Shown: positions 47,891 to 60,089 of the stretch, one piece after another
Position numbering within the stretch: the first letter of the stretch is position 1
Layout: each line of letters begins with the position of its first letter
From: Coffea arabica
Lineage: Eukaryota; Streptophyta; Magnoliopsida; Gentianales; Rubiaceae
DNA: 64,000 nucleotides
Assembly: GCF_036785885.1 (NCBI RefSeq)
Contig: NC_092317.1
Coordinates: 8,186,501-8,250,500 of the forward strand
Direction: 5' to 3'
Position numbers and translations under genes: made by a program
The notes under the pieces: generated by a model
The model's input: only the letters and a program-made list of their open reading frames with translations
The model's database searches: none
Told to the model about the DNA's origin: nothing

Positions 47891-48015
47891 TGTTTGAATT
47901 GTTATTTTTTGAAAATTTTATAGAAAAATGTATTGTAGCGACTTGATGTGTATTACGTAAAAAGTGATTTAAAAAAAATATAAAAATTTTTTAGCAGAAA
48001 ATTACAATACAAACA
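47891..48015. mobile_element. small MITE with TTTGAATTG-type ends
   Basis: The left end reads tgtttgaattgttattttt and the right end, on the other strand, tgtttgtattgtaatttt. The interior includes atgtattgtagcgac, matching atgtaatatagcgat in the copy at 29669. Confidence 0.5.
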
Positions 48016-49786
48016 ACTTCATCACGAACTTTATTTTGGCATTAGTTAAACAAATTTTACTTTATTTTAACATAGACTGAGCCAATTTGCTACAAAATTG
48101 CTTTATATATTGTGATACCTTTTTTTTTTAATATAAAATTTGTGGTGCTTTTCGAAGAGTGGAGAAAAGACCAAAAAAAAAAAAAAAAATCTCGAGTACC
48201 GCACAGCGTGATATCAGCATTGAGGCCCAGACTAGGCATAAACAATGTGGTATTAATTGATCCGAGCTTGAGTGATGTTGGCCTCTTTCTTTGGGCTGAT
48301 ATTGAGCTAAAGAAAGCCTTGCTCCAAAAGCTAAATTAACAAGGAAATGCAGAGCGTTGGTCCAAGAATAAAATCTTCGGTATGATTCTGGTGAAAAATT
48401 CGTACTGTGTAATTTCACTTTTTTTTTAAAATCTACATTTATCCAATATGGTTTCTTTGTGCGATTCATTCAGAATTAATAAATGGTCATTTAAGTGCGT
48501 TTCATGTTAAGCTTTTGTTTTCTAACAAAAAATAATGCCATCTATAATCATAAAGGTTAATCTGTGAGAATCATGGAAGAAATAATACTTAGTGCTATCT
48601 CCAAAAAAGCAGGAAAAAAAAAAGTAGTAAAACTTAGATCCTATTTGGGTTGGAGATTCTGGAAGTTATATATTGCACCAAAGTGTTTTATATGAGGTAA
48701 ATAGATAACTGGGAGTTGTATCAAGGGAATATTCCAAAAATTTCCTAGAAAGAAATTATGAGTTAACGACTTGTATGATAATTCACCCTATAATCATGCT
48801 AGACAACTTTGAAATTTATTGTATTTTTAGATTTATTTACAATTTTTTGAACCTATTGAATATGTTAAATTGCAGATATGTAATTTCTAGTGCATGTTTA
48901 ACCTGCCATTAGAGCAGTAATATAGATCAAATCACCGGATGATTTTTATTTTAGTAGTCAATTGTTTTGCTCTTTCTCGAGTAATGGTTTCTTTCGATTC
49001 CCTTAATTAGGATAATTCCATACCAGGATTATCGAATGCAAATAAAGAATTATCCTAGTGAAACATCATATCTTCAGGTAAAAAAAAAAATGAAGCCAAC
49101 TATTGGTTCAGTTTGAGAGGCTGTTGTAATCCTCTTTTATGTTCTTCATTTGAAGAGAGTACTTACTTTTTCAGTTTTTCAATGAGAAAGTGTTTTTTTT
49201 TTCCCTGCTTTTAGGCCATTTCCAAATTTCTTCTGTGACACACACATTTCCTTCTTGTTACGCATTTACTCTCAGACACAAACATGAGAAACAATGCCGA
49301 GGCTGTCCATGTTTCCAGCCAAAAAACCACACAAGAAATAAACTGAGATGGTAAATATATCCTCTATCCACTTATCTAAAATTCACCAAATCTGGTCGTA
49401 TAATGCAATTAGAAATAGACTATTCACCACGCAATATTGTAAACTAACTAAACCACACGTCTCATTCTATTTTTGCGTGCAAGTTGATGATGAAGAAGAA
49501 GTAGTTACTTTCTTCCCCACCCAACAATAAAAGTAGTTGAGCTACAAAATCCAGACCAATGCTCCATTAATTCAATTTGGTCAATCCCCTTTTAGTTTCA
49601 AGAAAGTTTTGATTCTTTCTACAAGTAGATATACCTAACAAATCTTAAAATATGTTGTCATTTCCAAGATACATAATTCGCCAGAAGCTGCATTAGCATT
49701 TGATAAACATTCTTTGGATTTTGTTCATTGCAAGTACAATATATTATTTCTCTAAACTTGGAATTAATGACAGCAAATTAGCTATC

Positions 49787-52318
49787 ATGGCCTTGATAAA
49801 ACATGCTTTTCTGAATTATCCTTGCCTGATCAAGCCAGAGGTGATCAAGAATCATGACAGTGTGGGCATCCCAGTAGCAAAATTCGTGGGCAATTCGAGG
49901 TCCGATGGTCGAAATCTTAGGCGCTTTTTGAGGGTGAATGCAACAACAGGCCCTCCAAGAAATGTTCAAACAATTAATGGAAACAAAGTAAATGGGATTT
50001 ATGTTGATGGGATACCATCTTTTGCACAAGAACAGTGTCCATCGGTGAAAGAAAATAGCAATGAGGAGCCAAATCATGAGTATCTTCTTGGAAGATTCGT
50101 TGAAGACAGGTTTGTGTATAGACAGTCGTTTATTATCAGGTCCTACGAAATTGGACCAGAGAAGACTGCGACCATGGAAACCATTATGAATCTTCTTCAG
50201 GTTGGTTCTTTATCTTTTCAACGTTTTCTTTAAACAATTTCAAGAAGATCGAATAAAAGACAATCTTCTTTGGTAAATCAAGTTTCTCCGAATCATCTGT
50301 ACATCACAAATTTTGATGAAAAAAAGAAAGTTTCCTCCATATGTAACAACATATTTGCTGATCCTTCCAAATAGAAGCTTGTTATATATTCTTGTGTTAT
50401 AACACGTAACTTGCATATCACCACCTCATTTTAGTTCCTAGCTTTCTTTATTTTTCGTTCGACCTTAATCCAATTTGTTTGGCATATATAGGTGCTAATT
50501 TCATGTCAAGGTCTTTAAAGGCATTTTCTGAAGTTGATTTTATAATTAATAGACTCGTGAGACACTAGTGCTTGTGAGTTAGAAACTAATCATGGATGGC
50601 AAATATGCAGGATTAGAAAACAAAGAAGTATTAGAATTTTCAAGAGGGTATGATCAACAAACTTTAAATTTCAGAGCGGATAATTTGTTTTCAACAATTT
50701 GCTATTCGTTAGCCAAGATAAAATGGCAGTGCAAAATGAACGCATTAGTCTCTTCCAAGTTCCAACAACAAATTTGGAGTACTTGAAAAGTTATCTTAAT
50801 TATATGGCTGTGTTGAAAAATGAATGTAGGAGACAGCTCTGAATCATGTAACAAGCTCTGGTGTGTCTGGAAATGGTTTTGGTGCAACTCGTGAGATGAG
50901 CCTCCGGAAACTCATTTGGGTGGTCACTCGCATTCATATCCAAGTCGAGAAATATAGCTCCTGGTAATTTTTTCACCATCTATCCACTGAAATCACTTTG
51001 CAATATGTGTGTGTGTGTGTGTGAAACCTTGTAATTAAGTCATTACCTCCCTTAGTGTTTGATTGTCATCTCAATTCCATACTAATCAAAATATTAATTG
51101 GGACAAGCAATAAAGTGATAAAACTGATTGAGAAGCATAATATTGTTGCAGGGGCGATGTTGTTGAGATTGATACTTGGGTAGCTGCAGCAGGTAAGAAT
51201 GGAATGCGTCGAGACTGGGTAATTCGAGACTACAACACCCAAAAGATTATAACAAGGGCAACAAGGTGATCAATCTTCAAGATTAATAATTGGTTCACCA
51301 TTTTTCCAATTATGTACTCTCTTTTTTCTTCTGGCACCTATAAATTGTCTGAATATTCGATTCATATCAATACTGCAGCACATGGGTGATAATGAACAGA
51401 GAAACAAGAAGGTTATGTAAAATCCCAGATGAAGTAAGAGAAGAAGTCCAGCCCTTTTACTTGAACAGAGTTTCAATATCCACAGAAGATACTGATAGCG
51501 AAAAGATCGAAAAATTGACTGATGAAACAGCAGAAAGAATCCGATCAGGTCTAGCTGTAAGTGTTGTTTAGGTACTCTGAGATGAGGATTGTCTTGCTCT
51601 TTTACTGTAGCTTACTGCTAAATTTTTGCCATGTTTTAATAAGTTTTCCTAATTTTCATGATCCAGCCTCGATGGAATGACATGGATGCTAACCAGCACG
51701 TCAATAATGTCAAATACATAGGATGGATTTTGGAGGTATGGTCAATCCTTAAAATTTCCCCACTTCATGTTCACTCAAGTTGCTCTTCAAATGTAAATAT
51801 TCTTAAAAACTTTAGCCCCTTCGGATTGCACTTTTTATGGACAAACAATATTGTAATATTTTTCTTTCTTGAAATGTGATTGGAAAAAATTTCCCGCGAA
51901 AATTACAATCCAAACAAGGCATTAGCCATTCATTTTCCACTTGGACATAGAATTTTGGAAGAGCTAAACCAGAAAGCTCAAACATGTATATATAACCAAC
52001 CAAGGTGATCGATTTTTAATGTTTCTTTCTTCCATTTTTTTGCTGCAGAGCGTGCCCATCAATATCTTAGAGGACTATAATCTCACAAGCATGACATTAG
52101 AATATAGACGTGAATGCACTCAATCCAATGTTCTCGAGTCCCTAACAAGTATGAAACCAGACGGAAAAGATGACCAAGAAGGCAGCTCAAAATTGGTAGT
52201 AAAGAATGATAAGAAAGGTTGGGAATGCACGCATTTGCTTCGCATGGAAGCTGATCAGGCAGAGATAGTCCGAGCAAGATCAGTATGGCAGTACAAACAA
52301 CATCGCCTTATCATTTGA
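49787..52318 (+). CDS. FATB: acyl-ACP thioesterase, FATB type, lacking the usual N-terminal hydrophobic segment
   Basis: Plastid enzyme that hydrolyses acyl-ACP to release free fatty acids and end de novo synthesis (EC 3.1.2.14 or 3.1.2.-). Six exons (49787-50200, 50830-50963, 51152-51265, 51379-51556, 51667-51735, 52049-52318) give 392 residues. The double hotdog fold is clear: RQSFIIRSYEIGPEKTATME, LIWVVTRIHIQVEKYSSW, WVAAAGKNGMRRDWVIRDY, STWVIMNRETRRL, then the active-site block PRWNDMDANQHVNNVKYIGW (Asn and His) and EYRRECTQ (Cys). GFGAT, ETALNHV and the GKNGMRRDW pattern favour FATB over FATA. The first 75 residues look like a transit peptide (LRVNAT near the likely cleavage site). The hydrophobic DWSMLLAAITTIFLAAEKQW-type stretch expected before the catalytic region is absent. 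An upstream in-frame start at 49700 is possible but less likely. Chain-length preference cannot be read from sequence. Confidence 0.94.
51007..51024 (+). repeat. (GT)n microsatellite in FATB intron 2
   Basis: A short uninterrupted GT/TG dinucleotide repeat in the intron between exons 2 and 3. Confidence 0.8.
51820..51917. mobile_element. small MITE in the last FATB intron
   Basis: The left end reads cggattgcactttttatgg and the right end, on the other strand, gtttggattgtaattttcg. It resembles the MITEs at 29669 and 47891 and lies wholly within the intron before the final exon, so it does not alter coding. Confidence 0.45.
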
Positions 52319-53294
52319 TTTTCAAGCCAAATCCATAGTATGGATCTACAACGATTGCTTTTGCTTTTCTTTATACCGTCTTAGGTTCCTTTTTTGTTTC
52401 TTCATTTTTCCCTTTTTGGTAGTGTCTTCCACTATTGGAACCCATACACAGGTCCTTTCTTGAAACGTATGTAAATTGTTGGATACATTATTTGTTTGTA
52501 CTTTTTGAGAATAATTGAGAGTTCTATGAAAAGGTATGAGGTGCTTTGAAAGTGTTCAAATGTACCAAACATAAGAAATTTACTTGCATTTATTCAATTT
52601 CGTGCAACATATCCTTGAACAGGAAAGAAAAACTGATCCATATAATAATACGGAGAATAAATTTGATCTTGACACTAGAGTCTTAAGATTTATAACTAAA
52701 AATTTTAGTTTCATTTTTTCTTTTGGTTTACTGATATATTTTTTTTTAAAAAAAAATATTAGGTAAGAATAAATTAAGAGGAGCAAAATTTCCACTGCAA
52801 TATGAAGGGGATTAAACGAATTCGTAATAATCTCCCAAAAAAAAAAAGTAGATTACAACGCAAGAAAAGGAACCAAAGACCCATATGCTCCAAATTGCAT
52901 GTCTTCAACTGTTACTCTTAGAACTTGAGTGAAGGGACAGATCGAAACAAGCTGCAAATGGAAGATATCTCATGAAAAAGTCGATAGAATTGTTTTCAGA
53001 AGGCAACGCAGTTGTATTTACTGTTTTTGTGCTTCTATCATTCATGGTACATTCAATTTTGGTCAAAAGAATAGAAATTGTTCCTATATACAAAAGTAAA
53101 TGCAATTACCTGTTTGATGAAGATTATTCTTGCCAAACAAACAAACTTACCGGGGTCATATTATAACTTAGGCAAAATTTAGGAGAGTTAAATGTAATTT
53201 ATGCAGAGACCATTTTTATCATTTCACTATTTTCCCAAAAATGACTAGTTGGGCACTTGAACTTAGATGTCATTACCTCTCCAGACCAATCTAC

Positions 53295-54237
53295 GGTCCC
53301 GTTTGGAAGGTGAGTTTTTTGGGTGTTTGTCTAAAACTTTACTGTAGATTACTGTAGAAGTTGTAAGAAAAATTTTTAGGATGAAAAACTTTTTTTCTTT
53401 CTTTCTCTTTTTCTTTTTTCTTTTCTTTCCTCTCTTCTTCTTCTCCCTTCCCCCTCCCCCTGCACCTCTGCCTCTGATGTAGAAGATCCAGCAACCATGT
53501 TTCCAATTTTTTTGTCCCTTTTTTGCCCTCTTCTCCCCCTCCCTGTCACCCTCCGATGCCAGAGAATTGCGGCCATGGATTTTTTTTTTTTTTGCCTTTT
53601 CTCTCCCCCTCTCCTCTCCCTTTCCCGTCACCCTCCCCTCCCCCTAGTTGCGATCTGGTCGCCCAGCAGCCATCTTGCAATTTTTTTCCTTTCTTTGCCC
53701 CTCTTCTCCCTCTCCTCTCCCCTCCCCCTCGCCCTCCGAGGCTAGAGCTTGCAACCATGGATTTTCTTTTTTTTTAGCTTTTTCTCTCCCCCTCTCCTCC
53801 CCTCCCCCTCCTCCCTCCCCCTTTGTGATCTGGTCGCGCAACCAAATCGTAGCTAGCGGGAGGGGGAGGGTGGCGAGGGAGGGAGAGAGACAGAGGGGAG
53901 GGGAGGAGAGGAGGAGAGGGGGTGAGGGGGTGAGGGAGAGGGAGAGAAAAAAAAAAAAAAAAAAGGAAGGCCGGCATAGGTGACCAGCTCCAAGAGTGGT
54001 GGTGGAGGTGGTGGTTGGCGACAGAGGACGTGGTGGGTTGGGTGAGGGAGGAAAAAGAAGAAAAGTTGAAGGGAAATTTTTTGTGTATTACAAAAGTTGA
54101 AGAAAAGTTGAAGGGAAAATTTTTTAAGTGTGTAGGTTAAAAACTTTGATAAGTTTTTTGGGGTTCCTGTAGTAAAAGTTGTTAAAAAACTAGAAGCATA
54201 CAAATTTATAAAAAACTTGGGGTTTCAAACAGGCCCT
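53295..54237. mobile_element. foldback element with polypyrimidine/polypurine core
   Basis: Imperfect ends (gtcccgtttgg at the left; gggcctgtttg on the other strand at the right) enclose C/T-rich sequence from about 53395 to 53825 and A/G-rich sequence from about 53858 to 53965. The pyrimidine arm contains about three degenerate tandem units, each with tctcctctcc-type runs and a gatctggtcg- or ccatggatttt-like block. The gatctggtcg motif is shared with the element at 4835-5510. Flanks ccaatctac/acaatttag match at 6 of 9 positions. Several predicted frames here are composition artefacts. Confidence 0.55.
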
Positions 54238-54644
54238 ACAATTTAGACAAAACTTAGGGGATTGTAAAGAAATTATAGCGACTGAGTGGAGGAAACACCT
54301 GTTGGATGCTTGGATTGGCCCATACTTAGCCCAGCATGCATACAAAGTTTTTGAATCCAAAGTGTCCCCCACTTTTGTTGCCAACTTCATGGTCCAAAAT
54401 TCTGTAATGGACATCCTACTTTCTTCATTTTTTTTTATCGAGCAGTAATAATCTACACTACTTCTACGCTATATATACATACATATATATATATATATAT
54501 ACACACACATTGAACTGGACTTGTATGAGATTGGGGTGAGCCTCCAAACCAAACAAGTGCACGAGAGAGATTTAAAAGACTTTTCCTGATCATCGGACTA
54601 AAGTCCAATGTTTCTATTTTCTTCTTGATCGTGGTAAACATCTA

Positions 54645-54825
54645 CCACTTCCCCTCAAATCCTTGTAAGGGAATGAAGCTCGTGAGAAATAAAAAAATTC
54701 ACGGTTATTTAATTAATGTCCTTATCAACCAAAGCCACTTCCCCTCAAATCCTTGCAAGGGAATGAAGCTCGTGAAAAATAAAAAAAAATTCACGGTTAT
54801 TTAATTAATGTCCTTATCAACCAAA
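54645..54825. repeat. 90-bp tandem duplication
   Basis: Two adjacent copies of about 90 bp (54645-54734 and 54735-54825), each starting ccacttcccctcaaatcctt and ending ccttatcaaccaaa, differ at only a few positions and in an A-run length. No coding content. Confidence 0.9.
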
Positions 54826-57090
54826 CCCTTCTTTATGTTGGATGTTAACTTATGCTATTAAATCGAAGACCAATTTCTTTGTTTTGGAGATTCAACTCAA
54901 TTGATAAAAACACTAACAACATACTCAAGAGATCCATGTTTTGATTTTTAGGGCCTCCTCTTTGTCTATCCCTGTTGATAAGGTGTAGAATCTCCATAGA
55001 ATTGAAAAAAGGTGACCAATTACTTCCAAAATTATCAAAACTTGCCCAACATTTGTTTAGCATGCACTCAAACCTAACCCATTTAATTTACGAATTCTTA
55101 TGAATAGTTGCCTAAATTACTTAACAAGCAATCACCTTATATGCATTCCCCAGAGTATGCCCGACACTAAAAGTCGAATATGAGTATGTCCAGATACAAC
55201 TTTTGATCCTTTGAACCACCTTTTATTTCTTGATACTAGCGGTTTTTTGGAGGCCTATAATTCACAGGTGCCCACAAAGCATTTCCCACCATACCACATC
55301 GTACCTAACTGTTGGTTGCTTTATGGACACCCTAATATCATGCATGTATGTCACGTCCCTCTAAGTCCTCCTTGTGATCGAGTACTTTACATACAATAAA
55401 CAAAACCTCCTTGGTACAACTATTGTAAAGATGATGAATAGTTAATTAGTTAAATTTTTGTCATCATGCACTGGCCTCGTCGAGATCTTGATGACTTTTT
55501 GGTGAATTAGTGCCTCCTAGTGCAACTTTTGATCAATTGGCTCCACTAGCATGTATCATCATCACATGCTTGTCTACGCATATAATTTTACCATGATATG
55601 TCTAGCTTTTTTATAACAAAAATTGATGTTTATACCTCCTCCTCTTCTAGGTTATCTTTTCTGTTTTCTACTTTTTTTTTCTGGGTTAACTCTGAATCTA
55701 AAATTGAGAAATTATCCTTCCAAAGAAAGAAAAGGAAAGAAAAAATTAATTTGCCCGTCAATGGAAATTCAAATATGAGTTTTTGACATTTTATGGACTG
55801 ACTGATCGATGATGAATGCCTAAACTGGATAAGAATATGAGAAAGAAAGCATATTAAAAATCCATAATGGTTTTTGGGGGCTTTGGGCAATTCTGGTGAT
55901 TTTAATCGAAATTTGGAATCTATCATAAGTCTTATCTTGGAAAAGATTCTCCCACAATATCTACAAGTTTTCAGGTTCCTTAATAAGCTTATGGACTCTA
56001 ATGACATCTCATTTTATTTGGTGACATTTCAGTCGCGGCTTCAAACTTAAATATTTCATATGGCATATCATTTTGTTCTATACGATGTCATTAGAAAAAT
56101 GAAGAGGAAACAAATCTTAAAGATTTTCCACATGACTTAGAAGAAATTATTGGTATGACATAGGAGGTTATAGTCATCCAGCTAAAAATGTTAAGTGCTG
56201 ATAATGGCATGAAAATAAATCCCTTTGAACTGGCCAAGAAGGGATTTTCAATTTCCAAGAAAAAAAAAATTGACCGTAGGATACTTTTAAAGAGGAATAT
56301 CATTTATTCCAAAAGAATTCAATGGGACAAAATTTATTTTCCAGTAGAACCTTTATTTTGTTATTGTAGAAAGGTGTTGTCCGCTCCTCAGAAATTCCCC
56401 TTGCTTCAAATTCCTTATGGATGTTTATGCTAATAATATCAATGTAAACATAATACCAAATATTATGAGAAAGAATGGTACAAAATACGTAGATACAAAG
56501 GTAGCAAAAGCAGAAGAACTAAAGTCAGTTCTATTTTTGTTTTTCAGTTGAACAAGGTATGGTGTACATAAATGAAATTAGTTGTGTATTTTAGTCTCTG
56601 TTGACATTTTGTTGTTCAAGAATGTGATATGTTCAATGTTTATAGCTGCATCGATCGTTTGACATGATACTGACAAATGTCACTACTTGACTACTACCTA
56701 AACTACCATGAGGGATGTGCCGGACCATATGGAGTGAACATGTGCAAGGATTCGATAAATGATTAAGGATGATTAGAAAACGTGTTTATGAAAAATGTAA
56801 AAATTTTTTTAAAAAATATCAATCCAAATAATTATAGTTAGGGGTTAATCTTCTAGATAGCGAGAATACATATACTAGCAGAGTTAGATGTACGGCATAA
56901 ATGTAAGATTTTAGTTTCAAATTTAAATTATGACCAATTGTCATGCATTTAAACAAAAAAGTATATATATTATTAGTGTATAGAAGATTAGCTCTATATT
57001 TAACCCATTAAAGAATATATTATTGAAAATAATTTAATTTGTAGTCAAGGGTATAGAAATTTTTTCGAATTTTTGATAAATTATTAACCA

Positions 57091-57420
57091 AGAAATAACT
57101 CTATAACTGCACACTACAAAAAAAAATAAATAAATAAAAATGGTATGCATATTGTAAACTTACCAATCTACTAGAAGAGTACAACTTTAAATCCTTTTTT
57201 TTTTGGGATAAGGTTTTGAACCAAGACTTCCTACTCACAATCCCTCTCACCTTACTATTCAACCCAAACCTCCTCCAACTTTAAATCCATGTATATTATC
57301 TAAAATTTCCAAATCTGCTAGAAACACCTCTATAACTGCACGCTATAAAAAAAGGTTGGTATGCATATTCTAAAATTTCCAAATCTGCTAAAAGGGTAAA
57401 TCTTTAAATCCATGTACATT
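57091..57420. repeat. partial duplication interrupted by a SINE-like insertion
   Basis: Blocks ctctataactgcac, ggtatgcatatt and ctttaaatccatgta occur in the same order at about 57091-57194 and about 57329-57412. The left copy is split by an 82-bp insertion at 57195, so the duplication may predate the insertion. Confidence 0.65.
57195..57276 (-). mobile_element. SINE-like insertion with 12-bp TSD
   Basis: An 82-bp insert flanked by perfect direct repeats aactttaaatcc (57183-57194 and 57277-57288). On the minus strand it has an AAGGTGAGAGGGATTG region (box A-like), CTTGGTTCAAAACC (box B-like) and a 3' run of 10 A. This is what a short or 5'-truncated SINE looks like. Confidence 0.75.
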
Positions 57421-59614
57421 ATCTAGCTTTTTGAACTTTATTAGACCTTTTGTTCTTAGACATTATAATGGGGAATAGTATCACAAATTCCCCTTGAGAT
57501 ATCTGAGAATTTGGCAAGAAAGAATTTTGTATTTAACTCATTATATTAACTACTAAAAAAGACTCTTCTAGCATAAAGATTCTTTCGCTTGCAAAACTTG
57601 ATGTCTGATATATCCACTAAATAATTGCTGGTCTTTGTTTCCCCAAATATGAACAAAGACACCCACCACAAATGCAATTCACCACCCTCTTTGACTTCTT
57701 TTTCTCCCCCTCTTTTTCTCTTTTCATTTTCTTCAAAAAGTTGTAGGACCTCAAATATGCATCGAGTTCATCTCCCACTGGTGAACAATTGCTAACCTTA
57801 ACGAATTAAGCCGCATAAATACATTGGTTGGTAGCGGTGCTTAAACAGAACCATATGCTTTTAGCCGCGTGTGTGATGATTCCATGTGGTGTTTTCAAGT
57901 GATTTTAGAACAATACAATCTTAAAGGTTTGGAACATGTTACCTTGTTATGCAGTTGTAGTTCAAGAGCGAGCATCAAACAAATGTCGAGTCAGGTTTTT
58001 GCATGGAATGTTGCATGGGACAAGATATTGGTTAGTGGGTTCCATTGTATCTGTATACCACATGTCATTCCACTGAAGCAGAAATCCAATGGCATGTAGC
58101 AGATGTGGCATCTTCACACGAGAGAATTATTGAATTAAGCAGATTTGTTTAGATGTGATTGGCGGTATATTGGATCAGAATTCTCGAGAATGTAATGGAG
58201 GCTGCTGATCATCATGATTAAGGACCAAGAACAAAAGTTAGCCTCCAAAACTCTACATTTTATGAAGCATCGATTAGACAAACCACATGGAGAGTAAAGG
58301 GAATCGATCAAGGGATCGACATTGTTTACAACTTCATCGAATGAGGTAGAAAGAACAGTGAAATTGTCAAGAGAATCGCTAACTTAAATACATAAGGTTG
58401 AAGAGCAGTTCGTACCTGTGCAATATCACATTCGATTCTAACAGCTTCACACCCTATATTTCAATGGATTTGTCGAAAGAGTGTAAATTGTGAAATAGGT
58501 TTATGGTGCAAAATATCAAGATTTTCATACTTCAGGAGTACAATCGACTATTTGTCCTTAAATCAGTTTTATAGAATCCAAGAAAAGTTACAAGCTCAGA
58601 CTTTATTAATAGAGGTAGCAAACAGTTATGTGCCCAAATGTTGTCGAACAAAATTATCAGCTCAGACGCAAAATCTTAATGAACTGTTTGGTTTTCTTAG
58701 CAGTCGCATTCCTAAGAAGTTGACATAATCTTTTTATCAGGTGACAAAGTTGGCATTTGTAACCTAATCTTTATCTTGTTGAATAATGGTTCACCGTGGA
58801 CCATAGTTAGATCATTTCGATGAATTTGTCTGACTGTTGCCTCGAGCACTCGTTTATTCGGACACACATATAATTTCATTAAAAACGTGAAATTTGATCT
58901 GAAATTTAATTACATTCAAAGGTTGGTGTATATGTGATTATCTTGTTTATACGTTGAGTTATGTGCATTAATTAGTGCTATCTCTAAGATATTCATAAAG
59001 TGCTTGAGTACATGATGGACTTAAGTTGGCCAATTTATAGCTTGGTTTTTCTTTAGAAATAATAAGATGCCTTATCCTCCAACTATGATGCTTGATTGGA
59101 TTGAATTTATGCACGAATATCATATCAAAAAGGACATCTTACGTAGTACATCTTTATCTTTTACTGGCTTGATGTAAGAGATTAAAAGATTCCTAGTTGA
59201 TTCAAAACTATTCCAAAATCGTTTGATGAATCTTTTGCCTTTTAGTAATCCAGTCACATTACATCGCATTTGGCTTCCTCAATTATTCATATATTATAAT
59301 AGTGTAACATGGTCCCAACATTAGATCTTCACTATAATATGAAAGAGATCATGCAATTCTAAAAAGAAAAGAAAAAAGAAGATTGTCTCGTTCTTGATGA
59401 AAAGTTTTATTCCTATAGGTGGTAAGCATATTTTTCAATTTTCAAGAAGTGAGAAAGGGCACATCAAATTTTTGTGCTCATTTTGTTGCCTTCTAAAGGG
59501 CATTATAGTCATTAAATGGTCATTATCTTACCTCAAAAGTATTATTTTATAAGAAATAAAAGACAAATCAATCTTTTCCTTCCTTAAAATCAAATTTGCA
59601 ATCAGTATAAAAAA

Positions 59615-60089
59615 TGATAAATTACATTTCATCCTCCCATAGTTTAACGCTTCTCCATATAACTCTTACACAATTTCAAAACGTATACTTTACCCCTCAC
59701 AATTTAAATTAAAGTATCAAAGTGATGAAACTTATTTTTGTAATGAAGGTTACTAAAATGTCACATGTACCGTCAAAATGAAAGTTATTTGGTTACTACA
59801 AGGTGGTAATGTACAGTTTTTAAAAATCATAGAAGGGCTATCTAAAATAAGCTAAATTATAAGAGATTAAACTGTAATTTGTATCACATTTGTATCTATT
59901 GGCAACTTCAGTCATTTTAGTTTCTAAACAAAGATAAACTTGATATTTCAATTGAATCTATAAAGAGGATAGTTTTCTTCACCTTGATACTTCATTCTAG
60001 ACCATGATATGTCAGTATATAACTTTTGAAATTATAGGAGAATTATGTGAAAAGCGCTAAATCATAATAGAATTAAATGTAATTTACCC
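59615..60089. mobile_element. non-autonomous MULE-like MITE with 9-bp TSD
   Basis: A 475-bp element with inverted ends (tgataaattacatttcatcc at the left; gggtaaattacatttaattc on the other strand at the right) that stay similar for about 65 bp. Perfect 9-bp target duplications tataaaaaa lie at 59606-59614 and 60090-60098. No coding sequence. Confidence 0.85.

Larger units (their letters stand above)
44720..49786. other. intergenic region between HVA22 and FATB
   Basis: About 5 kb between divergent genes. It holds the HVA22 promoter, many A/T runs, a possible tRNA-like repeat fragment (about 45200-45250), and a small MITE (47891-48015). No convincing gene is seen; the open frames are interrupted and low in complexity. 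Confidence 0.65.
52319..57820. other. gene-free region downstream of FATB
   Basis: Contains the FATB 3' flank, a foldback element with polypyrimidine core (53295-54237), a TA/CA microsatellite near 54470-54510, a 90-bp tandem duplication (54645-54825), and an interrupted duplication with a SINE (57091-57420). No gene could be supported; the frames around 55630-56433 lack any recognisable domain. Confidence 0.6.

Noticed and set aside
53263-54203. Many overlapping frames of 65-122 residues
   Set aside because: Same artefact: simple-sequence translations from an R:Y-rich transposon core with no domain or splice signals.
55630-56433. Frames of 125 and 81 residues on opposite strands, considered as retroelement or virus-like remnants
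   Set aside because: No reverse transcriptase, protease, zinc-knuckle or movement-protein motif is visible; AT-rich noise is as likely.
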